From Lathyrus oleraceus (lineage: Eukaryota > Streptophyta > Magnoliopsida > Fabales > Fabaceae): a stretch of 64,000 bases of DNA. Shown here one piece after another: positions 22,223 to 32,137 of the stretch. Every line of letters starts with the position of its first letter. The first letter of the stretch is position 1. The translations under genes and the position numbers were made by a program. The notes under the pieces were generated by a model. It was not told where the DNA came from and ran no database searches. It saw nothing but the letters and a program-made list of their open reading frames with translations. The stretch covers positions 12,614,665 through 12,678,664 of the forward strand of contig NC_066583.1 in NCBI RefSeq assembly GCF_024323335.1, read 5' to 3'.

Positions 22223-25200
22223 TTACGCGAAGTATTTTTTGACTACATCTGAGTTAACAGGGGACGGAAAATCTTCACCATCCATTGTTGTAAGCATCAA
22301 GGCTCCACCGGAGAAAACCTTCTTCACAACATATGGACCTTCGTAGTTAGGAGTCCACTTGCCCCTGTTATCTGTACCGGGAGGAAGGATCCTCTTCAAA
22401 ACTAGATCACCAGTTTGAAATGTCCGAGGACGCACTTTTTGATCAAAGGCCCGCTTCATCCTTCTCTGATACAACTGCCCATGGCACACAGCTGCTAGCC
22501 GTCTCTCTTCGATAAGGCTTAACTCATTAAACCTTGTACGAATCCACTCGGCTTCGTCCAGCTTGACATCCAATAACACCCTCAGAGAAGGGATCTCCAC
22601 CTCAACTGGTAGGACTGCTTCCATACCATACACAAGGGAGTAAGGGGTTGCCCCGGTCGACGTACGCACTGAGGTACGGTACCCATGCAAAGCGAAAGGC
22701 AGCATCTCGTGCCAATCCTTGTACGTGACGACCATCTTCTGCACAATCTTCTTGATATTCTTGTTAGCTGCCTCTACAGCACCATTCATCTTTGGTCTGT
22801 AAGGAGAAGAATTGTGATGTTCGATCTTGAAATCTCTGCAAAGCTCTTTCATCATCTTGTTATTGAGATTTGAACCATTGTCAGTGATGATTCTCTCGGG
22901 AACCCCATAACGACAGATGATTTCCTTCTTGATGAACCGGGCAACCACTTGTTTGGTAACGTTAGCATAGGAAGCTGCTTCCACCCACTTGGTGAAGTAA
23001 TCAATCGCAACCAAAATGAAACGATGTCCATTCGAAGCAGTAGGCTCAATCTTCCCGATCATATCAATGCCCCACATAGCAAACGGCCAAGGCGAGTTCA
23101 TGACATTCAACGGGCTTGGTGGTACATGCACCTTATCAGCATAGATCTGGCATTTATGGCACTTCCGAGCGTATTTGAAACAATCGGATTCCATAGTCAT
23201 CCAGTAATAACCGGCTCTCAGCAGTTTCTTCGACATCGCATGACCACCAGCGTGGGTACCAAACGAACCCTCGTGCACTTCTTGCATCAACATGTCTGCT
23301 TCGTGTCTATCCACGCATCTGAGCAAGACCATGTCAAAGTTCCTCTTGTACAGCACATCATCCTGGTTCAAGTAAAAGCTTCCAGCTAGCCTTCTCAGGG
23401 TTTTCTTGTCATTCTTCGACGCACCTTCAGGATACTCCTGAGTCTTGAGGAAGTTCTTGATGTCATAGTACCACGGTTTCTCATCAATCGCAACAACAGA
23501 CTCGGCTGCAAACACATACGCAGGCCTCTCGAGTCGATTCACAGCAACATGTGGCACATGATTCCACCAATGAACTTTTATCATGGACGATAAAGTAGCC
23601 AAAGCATCAGCCATCTGATTCTCGTCCCGGGGGACATGGTACAATTTCACCTTCTTGAAGAACGTCAGTATTCTTCTGGGATAATCTCTATACGGAATCA
23701 GATGCGGCTGGTTCGTATTCCAATCTCCATTGACCTGATTGATCACTAGAGCTGAATCTCCAAATATGTCAAGTGTTTTGATCCTCAGATCAATGGCTTC
23801 TTCTATCCCCATGATACAAGCCTCATATTCAGCTTCGTTGTTGGTGACATCAAACGTCAATCTGGCAGAAAAAGGTATATGAGCACCTTTAGGATTGATC
23901 AGCACTGCACCAACACCATTACCGTTCACATTTACGGCCCCATCAAACATCAGTGTCCACTTGTCATCAGGATCCGGTCCTTCCTCGACAAGAGGCTCTT
24001 CACAATCTTTCATCTTTAGATACATGATGTCTTCATCAGGGAATTCAAACATCATAGGCTGATAGTCATCAATCGGCTGTTCGGCGAGATAGTCTGACAA
24101 AACACTACCTTTGATAGCCTTCTGAGACGTGTACTGGATATCATACTCGGTTAAGATCATTTGCCATCGAGCAACACGTCCAGTGAGGGCCGGCTTCTCA
24201 AAGATGTATTTCACTGGATCCATCTTAGAAATCAACAAGGTAGTATGGTTCAGCATATACTGCCTCAGTCGGCGAGCAGCCCAGGCCAAAGCACAGCAAG
24301 TTTTCTCAAGCTGTGAATATTTGATTTCACAGTCAGTAAACTTTTTGCTAAGGTAGTATATGGCATGCTCTTTTCGACCAGACTCGTCATGCTGTCCCAA
24401 TACACACCCCATTGAATTCTCGGTAACTGACAGGTACATTATCAGCGGTCTCCCTGGAACTGGAGGGATCAGGATTGGAGGTTTCTGTAGATACTCTTTC
24501 ATCTTGTCAAAAGCTTTCTGACAATCATCATTCCATTTGATGGCCTGATTCTTTCTAAGCAATTTGAATATCGGTTCACACGTGGCCGTTAGGTGAGATA
24601 CGAACCTTGCAATGTAGTTCAATCTCCCTAAAAACCCACGAACCTGCTTCTCTGTTCTCGGTTCAGGCATCTCCTGAATAGCTTTGACTTTTGCTGGATC
24701 TACCTCAATCCCTTTCCCACTGACAATGAAGCCTAACAGCTTCCCTGATCTCACACCAAACGTACACTTGTTTGGGTTCAGCCTCAGTTTGAACTTGACC
24801 AACCTGTCAAACAACTTCTGCAGATTTACCAGGTGCTCCTCTTCTGTCTGCGACTTCGCAATCATATCATCCACATACACTTCAATCTCTTTATGCATCA
24901 TGTCATGAAAGAGAGTCGTCATCGCCCTCTGATAGGTAGCACCGGCATTCTTCAGCCCAAATGGCATCACCTTATAGCAGAACGTGCCCCAAGGTGTAAT
25001 GAATGTCGTCTTTTCCATGTCTTCTGGCGCCATCTTAATCTGATTATAGCCCGAGAAACCATCCATGAAAGAGAATACCGAGGATTGAGCCGTGTTATCC
25101 ACCAATACATCAATGTGAGGTAATGGGAAATCATCTTTCGGACTCGCTCTGTTCAGATCCCGGTAATCGACACACATCCTGACTTTGCCATCCTTCTTTG

Positions 25201-25693
25201 GCACAGGAACGATGTTGGCTACCCACGGCGGGTAGGTTGTTACTGACAAGAAACCAGCATCGAACTGCTTCTGAACCTCTTCCTTGATCTTCACTGCCAT
25301 ATCAGGACTCGTTCTACGAAGCTTCTGCTTGACCGAAGGACAATCATCTCTGAGAGGTAGTCTATGAACCACAATATCAGTATTCAGTCCTGGCATATCT
25401 TGATAAGACCAGGCGAATATCTCCATATACTCTCTCAGCATCTCAATCAACCTGTTCTTGACCTCAGGTTTCAAAGCAGCCCCAATTTTGATCTCTCTTC
25501 TGGCGTCCTCGGTACGAAGATTCACAATCTCCAATTCCTCCTGATGAGGTTGGATGGCCCTTTCCTCCTGCTTCAACAATCTAGCCAATTCTTTCGGGAG
25601 TTCACTGTCTTCATCACTCTCCTCTTCAGCTTGGTAGATGGGATTGTCGAAATCATACTGAGCCATAACAGATTTGTTCATAGTGGATGCCAT
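22223..25693 (-). CDS. pol: Ogre A Pol: RT, RNase H, second RNase H, integrase
   Basis: The 1156 codons from the ATG at 25693 encode the enzymes that copy the RNA and insert the DNA. An acidic N-terminal part is followed by reverse transcriptase (about 140-330, catalytic D211 and YVDD at 273-276). Then come the Ty3-type RNase H (about 415-545) and a second, archaeal-like RNase H (about 585-720, FDGA and NNEAEYEA), a mark of the Tat lineage. The integrase has an HHCC zinc finger (CHKC near 860), a D,D,E core (GIDMIG, TDNGSN, GAVEAANK) and a GPY/F-type module (NYEGPYVV) near the end. No chromodomain. No stops or frame shifts. The true N-terminus is probably joined to gag-pro by splicing, because the frame is open through the ATG to the splice acceptor at 25704. 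Close to 95% of residues match B by eye. Confidence 0.95.
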   Translation of the reverse strand: MASTMNKSVMAQYDFDNPIYQAEEESDEDSELPKELARLLKQEERAIQPHQEELEIVNLRTEDARREIKIGAALKPEVKNRLIEMLREYMEIFAWSYQDMPGLNTDIVVHRLPLRDDCPSVKQKLRRTSPDMAVKIKEEVQKQFDAGFLSVTTYPPWVANIVPVPKKDGKVRMCVDYRDLNRASPKDDFPLPHIDVLVDNTAQSSVFSFMDGFSGYNQIKMAPEDMEKTTFITPWGTFCYKVMPFGLKNAGATYQRAMTTLFHDMMHKEIEVYVDDMIAKSQTEEEHLVNLQKLFDRLVKFKLRLNPNKCTFGVRSGKLLGFIVSGKGIEVDPAKVKAIQEMPEPRTEKQVRGFLGRLNYIARFVSHLTATCEPIFKLLRKNQAIKWNDDCQKAFDKMKEYLQKPPILIPPVPGRPLIMYLSVTENSMGCVLGQHDESGRKEHAIYYLSKKFTDCEIKYSQLEKTCCALAWAARRLRQYMLNHTTLLISKMDPVKYIFEKPALTGRVARWQMILTEYDIQYTSQKAIKGSVLSDYLAEQPIDDYQPMMFEFPDEDIMYLKMKDCEEPLVEEGPDPDDKWTLMFDGAVNVNGNGVGAVLINPKGAHIPFSARLTFDVTNNEAEYEACIMGIEEAIDLRIKTLDIFGDSALVINQVNGDWNTNQPHLIPYRDYPRRILTFFKKVKLYHVPRDENQMADALATLSSMIKVHWWNHVPHVAVNRLERPAYVFAAESVVAIDEKPWYYDIKNFLKTQEYPEGASKNDKKTLRRLAGSFYLNQDDVLYKRNFDMVLLRCVDRHEADMLMQEVHEGSFGTHAGGHAMSKKLLRAGYYWMTMESDCFKYARKCHKCQIYADKVHVPPSPLNVMNSPWPFAMWGIDMIGKIEPTASNGHRFILVAIDYFTKWVEAASYANVTKQVVARFIKKEIICRYGVPERIITDNGSNLNNKMMKELCRDFKIEHHNSSPYRPKMNGAVEAANKNIKKIVQKMVVTYKDWHEMLPFALHGYRTSVRTSTGATPYSLVYGMEAVLPVEVEIPSLRVLLDVKLDEAEWIRTRFNELSLIEERRLAAVCHGQLYQRRMKRAFDQKVRPRTFQTGDLVLKRILPPGTDNRGKWTPNYEGPYVVKKVFSGGALMLTTMDGEDFPSPVNSDVVKKYFA

Positions 25694-25703
25694 AAGATCA
25701 ATT

Positions 25704-25947
25704 CTGCATGTTGATGCTTTATTTTAGAAAAAGAGTTCAAGAAAGTCACAAAAACAAAAACATTGCCATTTTTATTTTTATTTTTGAAAAATGAAAAACA
25801 ATATAGAAAGACAGGGATCACAAAATTGTTTGCAAAACGTCCTTTATTAATGATAAACAATGAAAACATGTGGCCCTACAATGAACCACTACGTCTTGGG
25901 CAGAACGTAGGGTTTTGTGCAGAATGAGAAAAACAAAAGAAAATTAC
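25704..25947 (-). other. Pro-pol intron of Ogre A (244 bp)
   Basis: The donor GTAATT begins at 25947 and overlaps the gag-pro stop codon (25944-25946). The acceptor CATGCAG ends at 25704. Removing this segment keeps phase: two bases of the last Glu codon precede it, and the first base after it again completes Glu, in frame with pol. The intron is T/A-rich. A pro-pol intron is known for Ogre. Unspliced RNA would give Gag-Pro, spliced RNA Gag-Pro-Pol. Confidence 0.8.
25889..25910 (-). other. Stem-loop inside the pro-pol intron
   Basis: CTACGT and ACGTAG pair around a 10-base loop, about 35 bases after the gag-pro stop. The counterpart in B (near 55857-55878) keeps five of the six pairs. Confidence 0.45.
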
Positions 25948-28900
25948 TCTGTCTGGAGAGTAACTTGGACTATATCCTCGGCAGTCCAGTTGTTGATCAC
26001 TTCCCCTGGCGCACTTGGGCGGACCCAGCAGTCGAGATCACAGTCGCTGTCGACATCTTCACCCTCAGTAGCAAAGACATCACCATGATTCATCAGCCCA
26101 GCGCTGGTGAAGGTACTTGGACCTGCTGCCCCCTGCTCTGCTCGGAGAGGCTCATAACCGATGCCAAACTTATCTTCTTTGACAGGCAAGTCCACCATCT
26201 TGCCCCAGCCCTCAGCTCTACCAGAGTTAACCACCTCCTTAGCTTGCTTGTAAGAAGTGATCGAAGCACCTGGTTTCCTCTGCTCAGCGTAGGCTACCTT
26301 CTCCAGAGCCACGGTCTCGAACGCCTGGCACAAAGTCTCGTGGATCTCGCCGTCCACCTCGACATATTTAAACGAGGACAGATGACTCACCAAGATATCC
26401 TCTTCACCGCACACGGTCACAATCTGACCGTTCCAGACATATTTGAGCTTCTGGTGGAGAGTCGATGAGACTGCTCCTGCTGCATGGATCCATGGACGTC
26501 CCAGAAGACAACTGTAAGCAGGCTGGATGTCCATGACATAGAAGACAATGTCAAACTCCTCCGGACCTATCCTTATAGGCAAAGTGATTTCACCAAAGAC
26601 AGAACGCTTGGATCCATCGAATGCACGCACAACCAGGTCACTCGGCGTCAGCACAACCCCTTCAATCGGTATCTTCTTCAATATTTGCTTAGGCAGCACG
26701 TTCAACGAAGACCCGGTGTCCACCAAGACATGTGACAGCACAGCCCCCTTACACTCCATGGTGATGTGCAAGGCCTTGTTGTGATTCCGCCCCTCAGGTG
26801 TCAAATCAAGATCTGTGAACCCTACACCGTGTCGGGTAGTCACATTAGCAATTACACCTTCCAGCTGATTGACCGAAATCTCCTGAGGTACATACGCCAT
26901 ATTTAACATTTTCAGCAAGGCGTCTCTATGTGCCTCAGAGCACAACAGCAGAGAAAGGATAGAGATTTTAGAGGGAGTTTGATTGAGCTGATCTACAATC
27001 TTGTAGTCACTCTTCTTTATTATCCTCATGAATTCCTCCACGTCCTTCTCAAACGAGCCACCAGGCACATTTGTTTGAGCAGGAACTTCATCAACAACGG
27101 CCTGTTTGCCCTTAGCTTTAGCAGATGCCTCAGCATTGGCATCCCTCAACTGTTGAGGCGCAAACAGCCGACCACTACGGGTAAAGCCTCCGGGTCCACC
27201 CACATTGTCCACAGCAGGACTCACAACGACCGGAGCTTTACTAGCAGGTGCAAAAATCGTCACGGGCGCTTGATTTGAAGGCTTGACCCTGTTCTCAGCC
27301 CTCCTGTTGCTTCGGTAGGCATTGTCATACCTCCAAGGCACAGCATTATTATTCTCGGCCCTTCTAACCGGAGCGACGATTGTTGTCGGAATATTGGTGG
27401 AAACTGGTGTGGAGATGGTAACTGGATTACCACTGGTTGTAGGCGCACGCCCTTCAGCTGGCTTGAAGAAGATAGTGACAGTAGATACTGCCCCATGATC
27501 TCTGTTATCCGCCCTACCAAACTGAACACGGCCCTGATCCATCAAACCCTGGATACCAGCCCTCAGTAGTTCACACCCATTCTCTGACTCTGCACAGCCC
27601 ACACAGTCGCTATCACAGCCCGGATGGACACCACTATTCAGCAGACGGTCTTTAACTACCAGCAAAGAAGTCTGAATCTCTTCAACACTGATCACCAAAT
27701 CCTCGGATTCAACCCCTTCAATACAGTTCACCCTATGAGCGCCATGCGCGGGCATGGGATTGTTAACAACATTCGGCACAGGGGAGAAATTGATCGCCTT
27801 AGAATCGATCAGATCTTGGACTTTATGCTGAAAAGCCCGACATTTCTCTATATGATGTCCTGGTGCCCCAGAGTGGAAATCGCACCGGACATTTGCATCG
27901 TACCCAGGTGGTAGAACAGTTGGTGGAGCCATGGTTCTCAATTCTACGAAACCCAATCTGAGCAACTCAGGCAGGAGCTCGGCATACGACATGGGCAACG
28001 GGTCAAACCTTCTATCAGGCTGCAGCCTCTGCCTCGGCTGATAGGGACGTTGTTGCTGTTGTTGTTGTTGTTGTTGTCTTGGTTGTTGAGGATGTGGACG
28101 TTGTTGCGGTGCGGGGATGGTCACTGCAGCAACCTGTCTATACTGATGCTGATTTCTGTTCGGCCCCCGGCGATGCTGAACAGCACTGGTTTCACCTTCT
28201 CTACGGCGAGGTGCCCCAGAGAAAGGTTTCTTTGATGAAGAGGAACCCGCATCATTGATCTTCCCGGCCTTGATCAAGCTCTCGGTCCTTTCACCACAAA
28301 TCACCACATCAGAGAAGCTTCCGAATGGGCAACTCCCCATTCGGTCCATGAACACTCCCTGCAGCGTGCCAATGAACATATCGGTCAACTCCCTTTCCAG
28401 CATAGGGGGTTGGACCCTGGCAGCAAGCTCACGCCACCTCTGGGCGTATTCTTTGAAGCTTTCATTATTCTTCTGGCACAGACTCTGCAGCTGAGTCCTG
28501 CTCGGTGCCATATCCATATTGTGTTTATATTGTCTGAGAAAAGCTTCTCCCAGATCCCTCCAGCATCGGATAGAATCTCGCTTGAGTTCCATGTACCAAT
28601 CCAGAGATGCCCCAGATAGGCTGTCTTGAAAGAAGTACATCCACATCTTCTCGTCATCTGTATATGCCGAGATCTTCCGATAATAGGCCTGCACATGAGT
28701 GCGAGGGCAAGAAGTACCGTTGTACTTGTCGAAGGTGGGCGCTTTGAATTTGTGGGGAATCCTCAGACCTTCCACTAACCCCATGTTCGTGACATCGAAC
28801 CCAAGAGAGTTCTGGCATTCCATCGCCCTTATCTTTTCAGCCAGGGCATCGACCTTACGATCCCTATCCTCATTTCTAGCAACATCACCATCGTCCTCTC

Positions 28901-29249
28901 CCATCATTGTGAACATGTCCTCTTGTCTATCAACAAAAGGAGCTGGATGACGCGCCGGAACCCTGGTAGCTCTGGCATTAACCTCTGCAGCAAGAGGCTG
29001 ACCATCAACCCTTATACCCCTGAGTTCTTCTCCAGTGGCGTAACCATAGCCGGGAGCAGCAGCAACGTTGACATTCTCATAACCAGGTGGAGCAATAGGT
29101 GAACCATGGTTAGACGCCTGAATAACCGTTTCCTGTCTCTGAACCAAAGCACGGAGCTCCTCCTGACCCTGAGCAACCCCTTGCATCATCGTCAAGAATT
29201 GGGCCATGTTCGCCCTCATCTCAGCCATCTCAGCCTGAACCTGATCCAT
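25944..29249 (-). CDS. gag-pro: Ogre A Gag-protease
   Basis: Makes the particle shell and the protease that matures it. I start at 29249 (ATG giving MDQVQAEMAEM) because Ogre B begins at the same place; the frame is open 33 codons further, to 29348. The N-terminus is a predicted coiled coil. A retrotransposon Gag core follows (WYMEL, FLRQYKHNMDMAPSR, FKEYAQRWRELAARV). Next come a basic stretch, a Gln-rich linker with nine Gln in a row, and a Cys/His finger C-x2-H-x5-H-x4-C (CDFHSGAPGHHIEKC). The aspartic protease has D-T-G-S about 844 residues in and LLGRPWIHAAG later. After it a Gly-rich GWGK...FGIGYEPL segment resembles a degenerate G-patch. It ends at a TAA that lies in the intron donor. 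Confidence 0.93.
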   Translation of the reverse strand: MDQVQAEMAEMRANMAQFLTMMQGVAQGQEELRALVQRQETVIQASNHGSPIAPPGYENVNVAAAPGYGYATGEELRGIRVDGQPLAAEVNARATRVPARHPAPFVDRQEDMFTMMGEDDGDVARNEDRDRKVDALAEKIRAMECQNSLGFDVTNMGLVEGLRIPHKFKAPTFDKYNGTSCPRTHVQAYYRKISAYTDDEKMWMYFFQDSLSGASLDWYMELKRDSIRCWRDLGEAFLRQYKHNMDMAPSRTQLQSLCQKNNESFKEYAQRWRELAARVQPPMLERELTDMFIGTLQGVFMDRMGSCPFGSFSDVVICGERTESLIKAGKINDAGSSSSKKPFSGAPRRREGETSAVQHRRGPNRNQHQYRQVAAVTIPAPQQRPHPQQPRQQQQQQQQQRPYQPRQRLQPDRRFDPLPMSYAELLPELLRLGFVELRTMAPPTVLPPGYDANVRCDFHSGAPGHHIEKCRAFQHKVQDLIDSKAINFSPVPNVVNNPMPAHGAHRVNCIEGVESEDLVISVEEIQTSLLVVKDRLLNSGVHPGCDSDCVGCAESENGCELLRAGIQGLMDQGRVQFGRADNRDHGAVSTVTIFFKPAEGRAPTTSGNPVTISTPVSTNIPTTIVAPVRRAENNNAVPWRYDNAYRSNRRAENRVKPSNQAPVTIFAPASKAPVVVSPAVDNVGGPGGFTRSGRLFAPQQLRDANAEASAKAKGKQAVVDEVPAQTNVPGGSFEKDVEEFMRIIKKSDYKIVDQLNQTPSKISILSLLLCSEAHRDALLKMLNMAYVPQEISVNQLEGVIANVTTRHGVGFTDLDLTPEGRNHNKALHITMECKGAVLSHVLVDTGSSLNVLPKQILKKIPIEGVVLTPSDLVVRAFDGSKRSVFGEITLPIRIGPEEFDIVFYVMDIQPAYSCLLGRPWIHAAGAVSSTLHQKLKYVWNGQIVTVCGEEDILVSHLSSFKYVEVDGEIHETLCQAFETVALEKVAYAEQRKPGASITSYKQAKEVVNSGRAEGWGKMVDLPVKEDKFGIGYEPLRAEQGAAGPSTFTSAGLMNHGDVFATEGEDVDSDCDLDCWVRPSAPGEVINNWTAEDIVQVTLQTE

Positions 29250-29650
29250 GCTTCTTCGCTGATTGAGTCTTGTAGAATACCGGTGTGGTCGCTGATCAGC
29301 TATCCTGCCTGACACAGGAACCAGAGTGAGAAGTCGGCTTAAGAACACCTGTTATGCAAATGTTATGTGTATGATGCTAATGCACATGATGCACATGATA
29401 ATGATCATTCCTCAGGCATTCAAAGAGCCTGATTCATCTTAAGAAATGACAACCTGCAACAAACAAAAGCAACAGGGAGATACAGAATCATCATACAACT
29501 GAGTACTGAATACAGAGTGAAACCAAAATCTCATCTATAAATGAGCAACTGGATCATACAACAAAGATCCAAATATCCAAAAAGTACAACAGATGAATCC
29601 CACCCAACAAGCCTGGGGTGATTCATAACATAACATCAGGAAAATACAAG
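29250..29650 (-). other. Spacer between ORF1 and gag in A
   Basis: About 400 bp with no ORF of its own, except that the last 99 bases before the gag ATG stay open in the gag frame (RPHRYSTRLNQ). In B a one-base difference closes this frame further upstream. Confidence 0.6.
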
Positions 29651-31300
29651 CTAAGACAAGCTACTTCCAGGAATGAGCGTCTTCAAGTAGTGACACTGGT
29701 CTATCAACAGTTCACACTCTGAACATTCTGGTAAGGGAGTGATCTTCTCCGTTAACTGTCTTCTAAGCTCCATAACCTCTGCCCCAAGCTGGGTCTCTGA
29801 TGCAAGTCTCTGGTCGACTTCTTTCTTCATCTGGATATCTTTGGCTTTGAGTTGCTTCTCCAAGTCTCTGATCTTCTTCAGATAACTGGCTTCAGCTCTC
29901 TGCAATCTCAAACACTCTCTGTGCTCTGCATCTAGCAAGGTCTCCATCTCCGAATAAGATCTCTTCTTACTCCTTATTTCCCCAACATCTGCCCTCTGGA
30001 TGTCTCTGAGTTGATGAGACAGGTTCAGCTTTTCAGCTTTGGCTTGGTACAACTCCATCTGGGCATCCTGCTCTTTCTCCTTCAGGCGACGATTCTCCAT
30101 CAGAGCTTGCTTATACTGTTCAGCAGGCACAGTACTAGCAAGAATCAAGGGTGGTTGCACTTGCAACGGACTCATCCTATCATAGGGTAGCAATAAAGTT
30201 TCCACTCTCTTCTTCACCCAATCTGTGTAATCAGGCATAGCAATGGCAAACTTCTTCCCCAAAATGGATCCATCTCTGACACCAATGGACTTCCAGGCTC
30301 TTCCAATCTGCTCCAATCTAACAGGGTCATTTTTCTTCTCAAAATACACACTCTCAGCTATCTCAGCTTCAAGTGGCCTTCTACTCATAATGAATCCCAA
30401 CTGGCGAAGGGAAAGAATTGGGTTGTAATTGATGCAACCCTTGGTCCCCGCAAGTGGCACGTTCCGGAATTCTCCACAACTCATAATAACATCTCGCACA
30501 TCCATCCGGTATGACTGCCATCTGATATCATATGAAGTGAGAGACATCACCCTCTGAGTCCACCTATAAGTGCTCTGAGCATCGACAAACGGCCCACTGA
30601 CTGGTAGGAGAGACATGAACCATCTGAGCAACAGTGGGAGACAACACCTGATGGCCCCACCCTTACCATGCCTACTGTGGATAGCATAGTAAGTGTCAGC
30701 TAACAGAGTAGGAACTGGATTCCTTCCAATGAAGATGCAGACTGCAGCATAGTCAATAAAGTTGGGCATACTAGGAAACAGGATGATCCCATAGATCATA
30801 ACAGCAAGCTGGGCATGAAAAGCTCCCCAATTCCCCTTCTCTGCTTCTCCTCTAGCAACTCTCAGCAGAAACTTCAATGGCACACCCACAGCATCTCCAT
30901 TGGCCTTCCAACTATCACTGATATCCCGGACACTCAGATGCAAAGCCCTAGCAACAACCCTGAAATCAACTTCCTTCGGTACGTCCAGGAAAGGAACCTG
31001 ATGCCGAACAGGGACACCCAACAGAATGGAGTACTCCTCGAGAGTAGGCGCCAACTGATAGTCCTGGAAAGTGAAACATCTAAGCTCTGGGTCATAGAAC
31101 TGGAGAAGCGTCTGTAACGGCACCGGGTCGACTACCATCTTCAACAGAGTCATAATATCCCCATACTGGTCCACGAACCCCCTCAGACGATCACTGGTCA
31201 CAAGACTACTCAACTCAATCAGAGATGTCAAAGGCTCACGGTGGAAAATGTAGGAACAAGTCTTCCGCTTCGGCTCGGGAACTGTTGTCATCTCTATCAA
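29651..31300 (-). CDS. ORF1: Ogre A ORF1 protein, plant-mobile-domain-like
   Basis: 549 codons in the extra ORF that marks Ogre, between the leader and gag. Residues about 20-380 resemble the plant mobile domain found in MAIN/MAIL-type proteins and in legume transposon proteins; the key stretch is PELRCFTFQDYQLAPTLEEY at 71-90. Residues about 390-520 are rich in Glu, Lys, Gln and Leu and predict a coiled coil. The last 25 residues carry C-x2-C-x6-C-H (CSECELLIDQCH), also kept in B, which could bind zinc. No catalytic motif is visible and the function is unknown. A structural or RNA/chromatin-binding role is an inference. The Met at codon 4 (31291) aligns with the start of the B protein and may be the real start. 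Confidence 0.85.
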   Translation of the reverse strand: MIEMTTVPEPKRKTCSYIFHREPLTSLIELSSLVTSDRLRGFVDQYGDIMTLLKMVVDPVPLQTLLQFYDPELRCFTFQDYQLAPTLEEYSILLGVPVRHQVPFLDVPKEVDFRVVARALHLSVRDISDSWKANGDAVGVPLKFLLRVARGEAEKGNWGAFHAQLAVMIYGIILFPSMPNFIDYAAVCIFIGRNPVPTLLADTYYAIHSRHGKGGAIRCCLPLLLRWFMSLLPVSGPFVDAQSTYRWTQRVMSLTSYDIRWQSYRMDVRDVIMSCGEFRNVPLAGTKGCINYNPILSLRQLGFIMSRRPLEAEIAESVYFEKKNDPVRLEQIGRAWKSIGVRDGSILGKKFAIAMPDYTDWVKKRVETLLLPYDRMSPLQVQPPLILASTVPAEQYKQALMENRRLKEKEQDAQMELYQAKAEKLNLSHQLRDIQRADVGEIRSKKRSYSEMETLLDAEHRECLRLQRAEASYLKKIRDLEKQLKAKDIQMKKEVDQRLASETQLGAEVMELRRQLTEKITPLPECSECELLIDQCHYLKTLIPGSSLS

Positions 31301-32119
31301 TGAATCAAGCTCTGAGATGTACCTGAGAAATGATATGCATGCAAGGATTAGTTTCTTCTTTTTTTCTTTTTTTTCATTTTTTTATTTATTTTTTCATTGC
31401 ATTTCTTTTGAAAAATAAACATGCTATGATGCACATGATGCAGACACGACTGGCAAGCTGTGCATCTCTGAACATAGGATCAAAACTTCGGCTTGAATTC
31501 TGATCACAATCATCTGAAACCCAAAGTCAACTGGTCAACTGTCGTCTGAACCCGATCTGAGGAACTGAGTCACCAACAGGAACACACTGAGTCACCAACG
31601 GTCACCATCAGTCACCAACAATCACCATCTGTACCTGTTAAAATGATCATTCCCTCCCCACTCACGGGTGTCATCTAGGCCAGGGTAAGGTCGAGAGAAA
31701 CGCAGGATAAACAACCCTTTCAAAAATATCATCCTGTGCACACCAGATGTATGCACCGATGATACCCCATCAGAGTCTGAACTGCTCGTGATATCAATGT
31801 TCCGCTAAGTGGCGTACACCACCCGCTTCCCATGAATCACTCTATTCCTAGGTTTCCTAGATTGCACTCATAGCCTGGGTATTGGGCCTTTTACCTCGAG
31901 TAACTCCCACCCCAAACAGAGAACACACAGCCAGCACAACAGATGAATATGAATGAATGCAAACATTAATGCACACAATAAATGCAAACAATAAATGCAC
32001 ATATATACAGATGAATGCAATAAATAGCAGTAGTAAAGCAACCAAAGCCCTAACCTAGAGAGCGCTAGGAGAGACTCGCTTAGGGAAGATGGACCAGCAC
32101 AGGTCAACTTTCCTTTGAA
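31301..32119 (-). other. 5' leader of Ogre A between primer site and ORF1
   Basis: Non-coding. Near 31565-31632 a GTCACCAAC/GTCACCATC motif recurs five or six times. A homopurine (A-rich) run on the RNA strand lies at about 31355-31405. B has the same layout with fewer GTCACC copies. Confidence 0.65.
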
Positions 32120-32137
32120 TCCCCAGCAGAGTCGCCA
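32120..32137 (-). promoter_or_regulatory. Primer-binding site of Ogre A
   Basis: The minus strand reads TGGCGACTCTGCTGGGGA, two bases inside the LTR end. It fits the complement of the tRNA-Arg 3' end, the known Ogre primer. It is identical in Ogre B. Confidence 0.85.

Noticed and set aside
22949..23389. 146-codon plus-strand frame opposite the integrase of A
   Set aside because: Antisense shadow of a conserved coding region, without independent motif.
22223..29249. Chromodomain at the end of Ogre Pol
   Set aside because: After the GPY/F-type module the protein ends within about 40 residues with no chromodomain wording, as expected for the Tat lineage.
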